From UBA1801 sp035353395 (lineage in GTDB: Bacteria; Acidobacteriota; Holophagae; Holophagales; Holophagaceae): 43,816 nucleotides of DNA. The position numbers were made by a program, and so were the translations under genes. The DNA lies in contig DAOPZL010000019.1 of the NCBI GenBank assembly GCA_035353395.1, positions 1-43,816 on the forward strand, in the 5' to 3' direction. Below the pieces are notes generated by a model. It was not told where the DNA came from and searched no databases. It was given only the letters and a program-made list of their open reading frames with translations. The stretch's first letter is position 1. Every line of letters starts with the position of its first letter. Positions 15,610-25,548 of the stretch are shown here, piece by piece.

Positions 15610-16101
15610 TCACAGGCGCTTGATCATCCAGACCACGTCGAAGTCCTGCCCGTGCTTGTGGCCGATCCTCGGGAAGCGGCCGCACTCGGCAAAGCCGTGC
15701 TTGAGGTGGAAGGCGAGGCTCTCGGCGTTCCGCGAGGAGATGCTCGCGAGGACCCGCTGGATCTTCCGGGCGGCGGCATCCTCCAGGAGCCGGGTCAGGA
15801 GCAAGGTGCCCACGCCCCGACGCGTGGCGTCCGGATGGAGGAAGTAGGTGGCCTCCGCCGTCCGGTGGAAGCACTCCGAAGGATGCCAGGCATGCAGGAA
15901 GCCGAAGCCCTCCACGGCCCGGTCGTCCCCGAGGCAGGCGTAGGCCGGGTAGCCGTGGGCCATCGCGAGGAAGCGGTCGAAGGCCGCGTAGGGGAGCTGG
16001 GCTTCGCGGAAACTGGCGAACCCGTGGTCGACATAGTGGTTGTAGATGTCGATGCAGGCTCGACCGTGCCCTTCGGCGAGAGGCTCAAGAAAGGTACCCA
16101 T
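15610..16101 (-). CDS. GNAT-family N-acetyltransferase (phosphinothricin acetyltransferase-like)
   Basis: The 163-residue protein has the GNAT fold. EATYFLHPDATRRGVGTLLLTRLL is motif A with the acetyl-CoA pyrophosphate loop (RRGVGT), followed by ISSRNAESLAFHLKHGFAECGRFPRIGHKHG as motif B. The arrangement of the N-terminus (CIDIYNHYVDHGFASF) and the ending resemble the PAT/YncA branch, which acetylates small amines or amino acid analogues. AGGGTGA before the ATG supports the start. It lies 60 bp beyond the small anchored protein of the ABC operon on the same strand, so read-through is possible, though a TAGAAT box in the gap could serve as its own -10. Confidence 0.85.
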   Translation of the reverse strand: MGTFLEPLAEGHGRACIDIYNHYVDHGFASFREAQLPYAAFDRFLAMAHGYPAYACLGDDRAVEGFGFLHAWHPSECFHRTAEATYFLHPDATRRGVGTLLLTRLLEDAAARKIQRVLASISSRNAESLAFHLKHGFAECGRFPRIGHKHGQDFDVVWMIKRL

Positions 16102-16161
16102 GGATCACCCTGGCTGGAGACGGAAATTCTACCATCCCCAGCCGGGAGCCGAGGCCTCGGC

Positions 16162-16650
16162 TCAGGGGTTGGGCGCCGCGGGAGCCTTGGCGGGGGCGGG
16201 GGCGGGAGCCCCGGGCGTCTCCTCCTGCTGCTGCATCTTCTCTGCGGGGGCCTCCTCGGAGGGAGGGGGCACGAAGGGCGTGACCCAGGAGCGGGACGGA
16301 GCCTCTCCCAGGATGGCGGGGATGGAGACCACCGCCGTGTCCATGAAGGTCGGGATGGACAAGCGCCCTTCGACCTTCTTGTCGCCGCCGGAAACGACCT
16401 CGATGGAGACGCGGTGCCTGGGGCCGGCCACCGTGACCATGACCCGCTCGGCCCGCCCCATGGATTCGGGCTCCTTGCCGTCGATGCTCACCTCGACGGT
16501 TTCCGCCGACCGCAGTTCCTTCCCGTCGAGGGTCACGGCGTTGGTGTCCAGCAGGAGCGTGTGCCCCTTGCCGATGTAGAAGAGGAAGGCGGACAGGCCG
16601 AGCAGGCCCAGGACCACGCAGCTCCGCTGGAACGCGCTCCGGGAGATCAT
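16162..16650 (-). CDS. small membrane-anchored protein of the DUF3798 transporter operon
   Basis: The 162-residue product has one N-terminal membrane anchor (VVLGLLGLSAFLFYIG) and a beta-rich domain of about 100 residues (NAVTLDGKELRSAETVEVSIDG, MVTVAGPRHRVSIEVV) that should lie outside the cytoplasm. A proline/alanine/glutamate-rich tail closes it. The ATG at 16650 overlaps the upstream permease stop (ATGA), so translation is coupled. I suspect the DUF6672 group but cannot verify it. It is the last gene of the transporter run and probably assists the permease or the binding protein. No enzymatic motif is visible. Confidence 0.75.
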   Translation of the reverse strand: MISRSAFQRSCVVLGLLGLSAFLFYIGKGHTLLLDTNAVTLDGKELRSAETVEVSIDGKEPESMGRAERVMVTVAGPRHRVSIEVVSGGDKKVEGRLSIPTFMDTAVVSIPAILGEAPSRSWVTPFVPPPSEEAPAEKMQQQEETPGAPAPAPAKAPAAPNP

Positions 16651-17765
16651 GCCGCACCTCCCTTGGCGCCCTTGGCGGGCGCGGCGCCACCCCGCAGTTC
16701 CGCTCGGGCCTCGTGCTCCTGGGTCATCCGCTTCCACTCGTAGAGCACCAGGGCCATGGCGATGACGCCGTAGCTCACGAACTGTCGGAAGTACTCGCCG
16801 AGCATCGCCGAGCCGATGAGGTTCTTCCCGGCCATGGGCGAGACCAGGAACAGCAGGTGGAACAGGGTCACGCCGATGAGCACGTTGGGAATGGACGCCC
16901 GGGTCACGGACGCGCCCCCGATGAGGAGCGCCGCGATGGAGAACATGCCGATCTGCTCATGGGAGGCCGTCGTGTTGATGGTCCCGAGGTTCTGCAGGAA
17001 GATCACCTGCCCGATGCCGGCGAGCACCGTGGAGATGACGATGGCCATGATGCGCGTGCGTTCCACGGGGATGCCCGCGGCGTCCGCGACCGCCCGGTCC
17101 TGGCCCACGGCGCGCATGTCCTGGCCGATCTTCGTCTTCCGGAACCAGACGATGAAGCAGCTCACCGCCGCGATGATCAGGTAGCTGAAGACCGGGATCT
17201 TCAGGCCCCCGATCTTCAGGGGGATGAGGTTGTCGATGCACTGCCGCACGCCGTCCAGGCCCACCACGTTCCGGATCCCGTAGCCCCGGGACAGCAGCAT
17301 CTCCGGATTCATGATCGGGATGAGGGTCCCCATGGCGTAGAGCACGATCATCATGTAGAGGCCGTTCATGAAGAAGGCCAGGATGAACCCCGTCACCATC
17401 TCGCGGCCCTTGGCCATGTTCATGATGGAGCCGCAGAGCCAGCCCAGGAAGATCGAGATCGGCAGCGAGATGATCATGGCCAGGAGCACGCCCGGAATGC
17501 CCACGATGCCCCAGTCCATGATGAAGATGAGGCCGATCTGTCCCGCCATGGCGCCCAGCACCATGCCGAAGTTCAGCCCCATGCCGGCCATGATGGGCAG
17601 CAGCAGCGCGATCACCAGGAAGGAGTTCCGGCCCAGCCGCATGAGGATCTCCTGCATGAGGAACTGGCGCGGCAGGCCCGACACCGGGATGGCGACGGCG
17701 ATGAGGAGGATGAAGAGAATGACGACGGCGTTCTCGATGAAGAAGAGTCGGAGCTTGGAATTCAT
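16647..17765 (-). CDS. ABC transporter permease (RbsC/BMP-type), second copy
   Basis: This 372-residue inner-membrane permease has eight or more hydrophobic segments and the cytoplasmic coupling region RKTKIGQDMRAVGQDRAVADAAGIPVERTR, typical of branched-chain/ribose/nucleoside-type importers (BPD_transp_2). The conserved AALLIGGASVTRASI block follows. It overlaps the first permease by four bases (ATGA) and the small anchored protein by four. The two permeases likely form a heterodimer in the inner membrane. Substrate is unknown, but the operon contains a DUF3798 binding protein. Confidence 0.93.
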   Translation of the reverse strand: MNSKLRLFFIENAVVILFILLIAVAIPVSGLPRQFLMQEILMRLGRNSFLVIALLLPIMAGMGLNFGMVLGAMAGQIGLIFIMDWGIVGIPGVLLAMIISLPISIFLGWLCGSIMNMAKGREMVTGFILAFFMNGLYMMIVLYAMGTLIPIMNPEMLLSRGYGIRNVVGLDGVRQCIDNLIPLKIGGLKIPVFSYLIIAAVSCFIVWFRKTKIGQDMRAVGQDRAVADAAGIPVERTRIMAIVISTVLAGIGQVIFLQNLGTINTTASHEQIGMFSIAALLIGGASVTRASIPNVLIGVTLFHLLFLVSPMAGKNLIGSAMLGEYFRQFVSYGVIAMALVLYEWKRMTQEHEARAELRGGAAPAKGAKGGAA

Positions 17766-18805
17766 TTCGCCACCTTCGTCTTGCGGGTCAGGGCGTAGAG
17801 GATCATGCCGTTGGAGACGATGATCCGGATGACGTCCGACATGTCCACCTTGAGCACGGCGTTGAAGATCGCGGGCGTCATGGTCAGGATGCCCTGGTAG
17901 AGGGCCGTCCCGATGAAGACGTGCACCAGGGTGGCCTTGTTCACCGACGCGCCGCCGATCAGGATGGCCGCCACCGCGGGGAAGGCCATGTAGAGGGGGC
18001 CCTCGTAGAGCTGGATGAAGCCGAAGCTCTGCTCGAACACCAGGATCCCCAGGCCGCCGAGCATCGTCGACATCATCACGCTGATGATGCGCATCCGGTT
18101 CACGTTGATGCCGGAGGCCCGCGCGTAGGTGGCGTTCGAGCCCACCGCCGTGACGGCCGTCCCCAGCTTCAGGTGGAAGAAGACCCAGATCAGGACGGCC
18201 ACCAGGACGAACACCAGGATCGCGCCCGTCGGGAACTTGAAGCTGTCCCCGATCCGGACGGCCAGGAAGTCGTCCAGGATGTGCCGCCAGAAGCCTTCCA
18301 CGGAGATGGTGGTCCGCAGGCCTTCCCCGCCGAACCCCCAGATCATCGTCGGGCTCTTGTAGGGCATGATCAGCCAGGCGATGGACATGATCATCACGGA
18401 GGAGAAGCCGACGTAGGTGGCGATCATCATCTCGCCCCCCTTCACGCGGTTCAGGAGCTTGCCGTAGCCGTAGCCGAAGACCGCCCCGAACACCTGGGAG
18501 ATGCCGATGGCCACGACGAAGCCCAGGACGCCGGCGAAGCCGAACTCGATGCTGAGCGTGGCGCCCAGCAGGCCGGCGATGACGCCCAGGGAGAGGCCGA
18601 AGTTGAGCCCGCAGCCCGACTGGATCATGGGCACCATGGCGAGGACCATGATCCCGTTCATCCCGATCCGGATCAGGCTGTCGGAGATGGAGGCCGGCAG
18701 GCTCACCCCCACCAGGGGCGCCGCCAGGAACAGCGCCAGCAGGTAGAACGTGATGATGACCCGCGGCAGGCCGAAATCGGCGATGAAGCGCTTGATGCCT
18801 TCCAT
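17762..18805 (-). CDS. ABC transporter permease (RbsC/BMP-type), first copy
   Basis: A 347-residue polytopic protein of the BPD_transp_2 family. The coupling helix region reads LKLGTAVTAVGSNATYARASGINVNRMR, followed by AAILIGGASVNKATLVHV, which parallels the same blocks in the next gene. Sharing of these blocks suggests an ancient duplication, with the pair forming the transmembrane pore. It starts 2 bp after the ATPase gene and overlaps the next permease start, so the three are translationally linked. Confidence 0.93.
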   Translation of the reverse strand: MEGIKRFIADFGLPRVIITFYLLALFLAAPLVGVSLPASISDSLIRIGMNGIMVLAMVPMIQSGCGLNFGLSLGVIAGLLGATLSIEFGFAGVLGFVVAIGISQVFGAVFGYGYGKLLNRVKGGEMMIATYVGFSSVMIMSIAWLIMPYKSPTMIWGFGGEGLRTTISVEGFWRHILDDFLAVRIGDSFKFPTGAILVFVLVAVLIWVFFHLKLGTAVTAVGSNATYARASGINVNRMRIISVMMSTMLGGLGILVFEQSFGFIQLYEGPLYMAFPAVAAILIGGASVNKATLVHVFIGTALYQGILTMTPAIFNAVLKVDMSDVIRIIVSNGMILYALTRKTKVAK

Positions 18806-18807
18806 GT

Positions 18808-20448
18808 CTAGTTCCCTCCGCCGGCGGTCGCAGGCGCTTCATCCTTGTCCGCGCCGGCCATGAGAAGCCCGAAGTCCTCGACTGGGGCGGTGTGGGGCAG
18901 GATCCCCTCGATGCGGCCCTCGTACACGATGGCGATGCGGTCGCAGATGGAACGCAGCTCCTCCAGCTCGCTGGAGATCATGATGATGGTCGTGCCGTAC
19001 TCGCGGTTGTACTTCTTGAGGGTGTCGAGCACCAGGTGCTTGGCGCCGATGTCGATCCCCCGCGTGGGCTCCGACACGAACAGCAGGTCGGGCCGAAGGG
19101 CGAAGGCCTTGGCCAGGCACACCTTCTGCTGGTTGCCCCCCGAGAGGGTGCCCGCCCGCTGCCTGGGCCCCGTGCACCGGATCTCGAGCAGCTTGATGTA
19201 CTCCGTGGCCAGGCTCGACATGGCCGCGTCGGACCGCCACTTGAGGAGACCGCCCAGGAGCGGCGTCACGTACTTGTCCTGCACCTGCATGGCCGTGAAG
19301 GCGATGTTCCAGTCGATGCCCTCGTCCAGCAGGAGCCCGACCCCCCGCCGGTCCTCGGAGACGAAGGCCATGCGGCGCTCCAGGGCGGCCCTGGGCGAGT
19401 TGAGCGCGACGGGCTCGCCGTGGAGCGTGACGCTCCCCCCGGCCGGATAGAGCCCCATGAGCCCGTTGGGAATCCCCAGCTTGCCCTGGCCCGCCAGTCC
19501 CCCGATGCCGAAGATCTCCCCCTGCCGCACGGACAGGTTCACGTTGCGCACCGTCTCCCCGGGCATGTCCACCCAGAGGTTCTCGACGGTCAGGACAGGC
19601 TCGCCGTCCCCGGAGGCTTTCTCCTCGCGCGCGGCCGACTCCGCGTCGATCCTGGCCTGGGCCTCCATGGTCCGCCCGACCATGAGGGAGGCGATCTCCT
19701 TGATGGAGGTGGTCCTGGCGGCCAGGTCCTTGATGTTGTGCCCGTCCCGGAGCACCACGACCCGGTCGCAGAGCTCCACCACCTCCCGCAGCCGGTGGGA
19801 GATGAAGATGATGGCGATCCCTTCGGCCGACAAGGTCCGGAGGGATCCGAGCAGGGTCTCCGCCTCGCTCTCCGTGAGCACGGCGGTGGGCTCGTCCAGC
19901 ACGATCAGCTTCACGTTCTCCCGCCCCAGCTCCCGCGCGATCTCCGTGAACTGCTTGTGACCCACCGGCATCTCGCGGACGAGCATCCTGGGATCCAGCG
20001 TGATCCCCAGCTTGTCGATGGCCTTCTTCGAGCGGCTCTCCATGGTCATGCGGTCCAGGGTGCTGATGCGCTTCCCGAAGATGTCGATGAGGATGGAGTT
20101 GTTGAAGGACTCCCGGTTGAGCAGGATGTTCTCCGTGGTCGTGAACCCCGGGATCAGCGAGAACTCCTGGTGCACCATGCCGATGCCGGCGTCCAGCGCC
20201 TCGAAGGGAGTCCGGAACCTGACCTCCCGGTCCTCGAACAGGATGGCCCCCTCGTAGCCGCCCGTCTCGTGGATCACCGGCATGCCGAAGAGGATCTTCA
20301 TGAGGGTGGACTTGCCCGCCCCGTTCTCCCCCACGAGCCCCACGATCTCGCCGGGCGCCACGTCGAAGGAGACGTCGGCCAGCACGCGATTGCCGTAGAA
20401 CGCCTTGCCGATGTTGCGCAGACTCAGAATTGGTTTCGCTGGATCCAT
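18808..20448 (-). CDS. ABC transporter ATP-binding protein with two fused nucleotide-binding domains
   Basis: This 546-residue RbsA/MglA/BMP-type ATPase powers the two permeases. Domain 1 has Walker A GENGAGKST (residues 40-48), Q-loop VHQEF and Walker B LIVLDEPTAVL, but a degenerate signature (VGHKQ). Domain 2 has a good signature LSGGNQQK but a degenerate Walker A (GLAGQGKLG) and a Walker B reading LLFVSEPTRGID, with Ser where Asp is usual. One composite site (Walker motifs of domain 1 with the signature of domain 2) should therefore hydrolyse ATP. The start is ATG 20448. An 89-bp gap with a strong stem-loop separates it from the binding protein gene. Confidence 0.94.
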   Translation of the reverse strand: MDPAKPILSLRNIGKAFYGNRVLADVSFDVAPGEIVGLVGENGAGKSTLMKILFGMPVIHETGGYEGAILFEDREVRFRTPFEALDAGIGMVHQEFSLIPGFTTTENILLNRESFNNSILIDIFGKRISTLDRMTMESRSKKAIDKLGITLDPRMLVREMPVGHKQFTEIARELGRENVKLIVLDEPTAVLTESEAETLLGSLRTLSAEGIAIIFISHRLREVVELCDRVVVLRDGHNIKDLAARTTSIKEIASLMVGRTMEAQARIDAESAAREEKASGDGEPVLTVENLWVDMPGETVRNVNLSVRQGEIFGIGGLAGQGKLGIPNGLMGLYPAGGSVTLHGEPVALNSPRAALERRMAFVSEDRRGVGLLLDEGIDWNIAFTAMQVQDKYVTPLLGGLLKWRSDAAMSSLATEYIKLLEIRCTGPRQRAGTLSGGNQQKVCLAKAFALRPDLLFVSEPTRGIDIGAKHLVLDTLKKYNREYGTTIIMISSELEELRSICDRIAIVYEGRIEGILPHTAPVEDFGLLMAGADKDEAPATAGGGN

Positions 20449-20477
20449 GAATGCCTTCCGCTGCGATGGAACCGCCC

Positions 20478-20509
20478 CGGCGGGAGAGATCTCGCGGCCT
20501 CTCCCGCCG
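20478..20509 (-). other. intercistronic stem-loop between binding protein and ATPase genes
   Basis: An 11-bp perfect stem (CGGCGGGAGAG pairing with CTCTCCCGCCG) encloses a ten-base loop. No U-run follows on the minus strand. Such hairpins after a binding-protein gene commonly stabilise its message and give excess binding protein over transporter. That role here is inference. Confidence 0.6.
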
Positions 20510-20537
20510 TGCGGGCGTTCCGTGTCGATGACGTCGT

Positions 20538-21758
20538 TCAGGGCTTCTTCTTGAGGCCGGAGGAGATCTTGAGGTACTTCTCGGGCACGTCGATGTCGGC
20601 GGAGTGGATGTAGCCCTTGCCGAAGATGTAGGTGTCCTGGAGGAGCAGCACGAAGTTGTTCAGCTTGACGCCGGTGGAGGCGTCCACGTAGTAGGAGCCG
20701 CCCCACTTGGCGCCGGGGGTGTACTTGGCGAAGGCCTTGAAGATGTCCTTCATGTTCGTCATCTTCGACTTGCCGTCGATGACGTTCATGGCGTGCTGGG
20801 TGAGGCCCACGGTCGCGCTGTAGCCGAAGGAGTAGGACCAGGTCCCGAGGCGGCCCTTGCCGCCCTTGGCGACCACGGCCTCCTCCACCTTCTTCATGAT
20901 GGCGGGGAAGTTGCCCTTCTCGGCCTTGAGGTCGATGCCGAGGGCGCCCGGATAGCCGAGCAGGGGCGAGGGGAGGCTGGCTTCCACGAAGATGCCGCCG
21001 AACTCCACGACCTGCCGGATGAGGGGTTCGGTGTGGGCGTCGTTGGTGGCGTAGAAGCAGGTCGCCTTGCCGTACTTCTTGACCCACTTGGGCACGTTCT
21101 CGAGCATGAACTGCTGGGCGCCGACGACGCCGACGTCACTGGTGGGATCGGGGGCGGTCTCGAAGACGAACTTCAGGCCGAGGTCGTTGCAGGCCTGCTC
21201 GAAGATCATGCGGCGGCGGGTGAGGGTCTCGACGCTCATGTGGCGCGGGAAGGAGATGTGCACGAAGGTCTTGGCGCCGAGCTTCTTGGCGGCCCAGATC
21301 ACGCGGTAGCCGGCGGAGACGAAGTCGTTGCGCATGATCAGGTCGGCGGTCTTGGCGACGACGAGGGGATCTTCCTGGGGCACACCGCCCAGCAGGAGGA
21401 TGTCGGGCCTCATCTCGCGGACGCGACGGAAGCCCTCGGCGGTGCCGGGGATGGCCTGGTTCATGACGATGGCCTTCATGAGCGGATCGTTCGCCAGGGA
21501 GACGATCTGGGAGATGGTGGTCTCCTGCTCCGCCATGAAGTTGTTCGGATAGGTCAAGTGCTGGATCATGCCCCCGTTCTTGACGTCGCCGTATTCCTTG
21601 ATCATGGCCTCGGCGCCGCGGAGGTCGTCCTCGCTCTGGCTGACCGTGCCAGTGACGATGCCGATGTGGTACTTGGCCGCAGCCTGGGCCATGGTCGCCG
21701 GGACGGCAACGCACAGGACCAGCGCGAGACGCGCCATCGCCTTACGTACGCTCATCAT
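20538..21758 (-). CDS. DUF3798 periplasmic binding protein of an ABC transporter
   Basis: The 406-residue protein has a cleavable signal peptide (ARLALVLCVAVPATMAQA) without a clear lipobox. The mature protein has the periplasmic-binding-protein architecture: KYHIGIVTGTVSQSEDD at its start, VNQAIPGT-like and IVMNQAIPGTAEGFRRV segments, VIWAAKKLGAKTFVHISFPRHMS, and a central FYATNDAHTEPLI. These match DUF3798. It heads the ABC operon. The first ATG (21758) has AGGAGG four bases upstream and the second (21755) is also possible. A sigma-54 promoter lies upstream at 21812-21827. The ligand is unknown, but the adjacent iadA suggests a beta-aspartyl peptide or similar. A paralogue is at 37243-38688. 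Confidence 0.9.
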   Translation of the reverse strand: MMSVRKAMARLALVLCVAVPATMAQAAAKYHIGIVTGTVSQSEDDLRGAEAMIKEYGDVKNGGMIQHLTYPNNFMAEQETTISQIVSLANDPLMKAIVMNQAIPGTAEGFRRVREMRPDILLLGGVPQEDPLVVAKTADLIMRNDFVSAGYRVIWAAKKLGAKTFVHISFPRHMSVETLTRRRMIFEQACNDLGLKFVFETAPDPTSDVGVVGAQQFMLENVPKWVKKYGKATCFYATNDAHTEPLIRQVVEFGGIFVEASLPSPLLGYPGALGIDLKAEKGNFPAIMKKVEEAVVAKGGKGRLGTWSYSFGYSATVGLTQHAMNVIDGKSKMTNMKDIFKAFAKYTPGAKWGGSYYVDASTGVKLNNFVLLLQDTYIFGKGYIHSADIDVPEKYLKISSGLKKKP

Positions 21759-21811
21759 AGAGCCTCCTAGAAAGTTCCACCGAAGGATGGAGCGGGAATG
21801 AAGCCTCCGGG

Positions 21812-21827
21812 AGCAAGAGCAGTGCCA
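21812..21827 (-). promoter_or_regulatory. sigma-54 promoter of the DUF3798 ABC operon
   Basis: On the minus strand the site reads TGGCACTGCTCTTGCT. TGGCAC and TTGCT are exact -24 and -12 elements, and GG and GC are separated by ten bases. Transcription would start near 21801, giving a 43-nt leader before the ATG at 21758. The strongest candidate activator is the GAFTGA protein at 23467-25497. Confidence 0.85.
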
Positions 21828-21928
21828 AGCGACGGATGGACGGCATGGGGCTGGATCCGCACCTGGAAGCAGAGAAATGCCTATTAACTAAACATTAAAT
21901 CGATGAAGATCGTGATCACTGTGGCGAA

Positions 21929-23215
21929 TTATGACTGTTTTCCTCCGGGCGCGTCATGTCTTTCGTCGCCGAATGCCCGCTTTCTTTCCAGGGAGTTCAT
22001 CAAGTCCTGTTCGAAGGTCCCGTAGCGCAGGATCCTTCCGGCCCCCACGAGGACCTGCCCCATGGCCATCACCGTGTGGATTCCGAGATCCGCGTCCAGC
22101 AGCACCAGGTCCGCGTCGGCCCCGGGCCGGACCACGCCCTTCCCCGCCAGCTGCAGGTAGCCTGCCGGGGTCGTGGTGATCACCTTGATCGCATCCTGGA
22201 GGGGGATGCCATGATCCTGGACGGCCTTGCGCACTTCGCCGAACAGGGTGTCGACCTTCCCGACCCCGAGTCCCACGTACTCGTTGGCATGGTTGAAGAC
22301 AGGGAGGCTGCCCTGGCCGTCCGAACTGAAACTGACGCTGTCGACGGATACACCGTCTTCCAGGAGCCGCTTCAAGGCGGCCCCGCAGGACCTTCCCGGG
22401 TCGTCGGCCACGGAACTGGAGGTCAGGTCGATGTAGCGCCCCCTTCCGCCATCCTGCTTCGCGTAGGCGATGGCCGCCTGGAAGAGGCGCTCGTTCCGGT
22501 TGACGTGCGTGGGGACGAAATGCCTGGCGGGGATCTCCGTCTCGGCGATGATCCGCTCGACGAGGGAGAGCATCCGCGCCCCGTCGCCGAGGTGCACGTT
22601 GACCACGCCGGCCTTGCCCGAGAGCATCCCTCCGACCCGGGCAGCGGCGGCGATGCGGGCGATCTCCTCGAAGGTGGGCTGGGAGGACCGGTGGTCCGAC
22701 AGGGCGACCTCGCCCACGCCCACGACCTTGTCGATCAGGACGATGTCGTCCATGACCGAGCCCGTGAGGGTGGGAACGGGGACCTGGTAGGCGCCGGTGT
22801 AGATCCGGGTGGTGAGGCCCTCGGCCTCGAGTCCCCTGGCCTTGGCCACGAGGTTGGCCATGGTCCGGGTGGTGCCGTCCGTCCCCAGGCAGCCCACGAC
22901 CGTGGTCACGCCTCCCAGGGTGAGGTCGGTCAGCATGATCTCCGGGGTCCGGGAGGCATACCCGCCTTCTCCCCCGCCCCCGAGGATGTGGACATGTCCG
23001 TCGATGAAGCCGGGCACGAGCTTCTTGCCGCGGCCGTCGACGACCTCGACCACCCCCGCGTCCAGTCCCAGGGAGAAGGGTTCCGCCTGGATGCAGGCGA
23101 TCCGTCCTCCGGCGACGAGCACGTTCCGAACGCCCATCGGCTCCGGAGCGAAGACCTCCGCGCCTTCGACAATCTTCAGGAGTGGGGGGTTGGGGACGGC
23201 ATCGCGCTGGGACAC
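21929..23215 (-). CDS. iadA: isoaspartyl dipeptidase (beta-aspartyl peptidase)
   Basis: IadA hydrolyses beta-aspartyl (isoaspartyl) dipeptides released from damaged protein. The amidohydrolase fold is clear, with the metal-binding HVH at H74 and H76 (GFIDGHVHILGGGGEGG), SDHRSSQP (H175) and PTHVNRN, plus an SSDGQGS segment carrying the catalytic aspartate. From memory, the E. coli protein has a carbamylated lysine just before SDHR. Here the sequence is GVGEVALSDHR, with E169 at about that place. I choose GTG 23215, which has GGAGG four bases upstream, giving 428 residues. A sigma-54 promoter precedes it. It follows the activator gene after 251 bp. Confidence 0.9.
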   Translation of the reverse strand: MSQRDAVPNPPLLKIVEGAEVFAPEPMGVRNVLVAGGRIACIQAEPFSLGLDAGVVEVVDGRGKKLVPGFIDGHVHILGGGGEGGYASRTPEIMLTDLTLGGVTTVVGCLGTDGTTRTMANLVAKARGLEAEGLTTRIYTGAYQVPVPTLTGSVMDDIVLIDKVVGVGEVALSDHRSSQPTFEEIARIAAAARVGGMLSGKAGVVNVHLGDGARMLSLVERIIAETEIPARHFVPTHVNRNERLFQAAIAYAKQDGGRGRYIDLTSSSVADDPGRSCGAALKRLLEDGVSVDSVSFSSDGQGSLPVFNHANEYVGLGVGKVDTLFGEVRKAVQDHGIPLQDAIKVITTTPAGYLQLAGKGVVRPGADADLVLLDADLGIHTVMAMGQVLVGAGRILRYGTFEQDLMNSLERKRAFGDERHDAPGGKQS

Positions 23216-23269
23216 ATCTCCTCCATGGCCGACGGGAACGCGCTCGGCCTTCACGGGTTCCACGAACTT

Positions 23270-23285
23270 AGCAAGAACGGCGCCA
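23270..23285 (-). promoter_or_regulatory. sigma-54 promoter of iadA
   Basis: The minus-strand site TGGCGCCGTTCTTGCT has exact GG-N10-GC spacing and an exact TTGCT. One base differs from TGGCAC. The predicted start near 23259 leaves a leader of about 43 nt, the same as for the DUF3798 operon. Confidence 0.8.
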
Positions 23286-23439
23286 GGGCAACGTCGGGAG
23301 GCCCGTCGTCCCGGGAGTCGCTCCCCGCAGGCCCCCAGGAGCCGGAACACGGAGGAATTCGATGGAATTAATAAATTGATTATTCGATTTTCGTGCGCCG
23401 TCTTCCCGACCGGAGCCGGGAAGAGCTCCGGCACCTCAA

Positions 23440-23464
23440 CAATGGGTAATATTATTGCCCATTG
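23440..23464. promoter_or_regulatory. 25-bp inverted repeat between the activator stop codon and iadA (candidate upstream activator site)
   Basis: Arms CAATGGGTAAT and ATTGCCCATTG surround a three-base centre with a single mismatch. It lies 3 bp beyond the activator's stop codon and about 155 bp upstream of the iadA -24 element. No U-run follows, so an operator or enhancer site is more likely than a terminator. Binding is inference. Confidence 0.5.
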
Positions 23465-23466
23465 GT

Positions 23467-25497
<2,031 letters not shown>

Positions 25498-25548
25498 CGT
25501 GACCCCCGGGCTAGGATGTCACGGGGGCCTTCGGGAAAGAAGGGCCGC

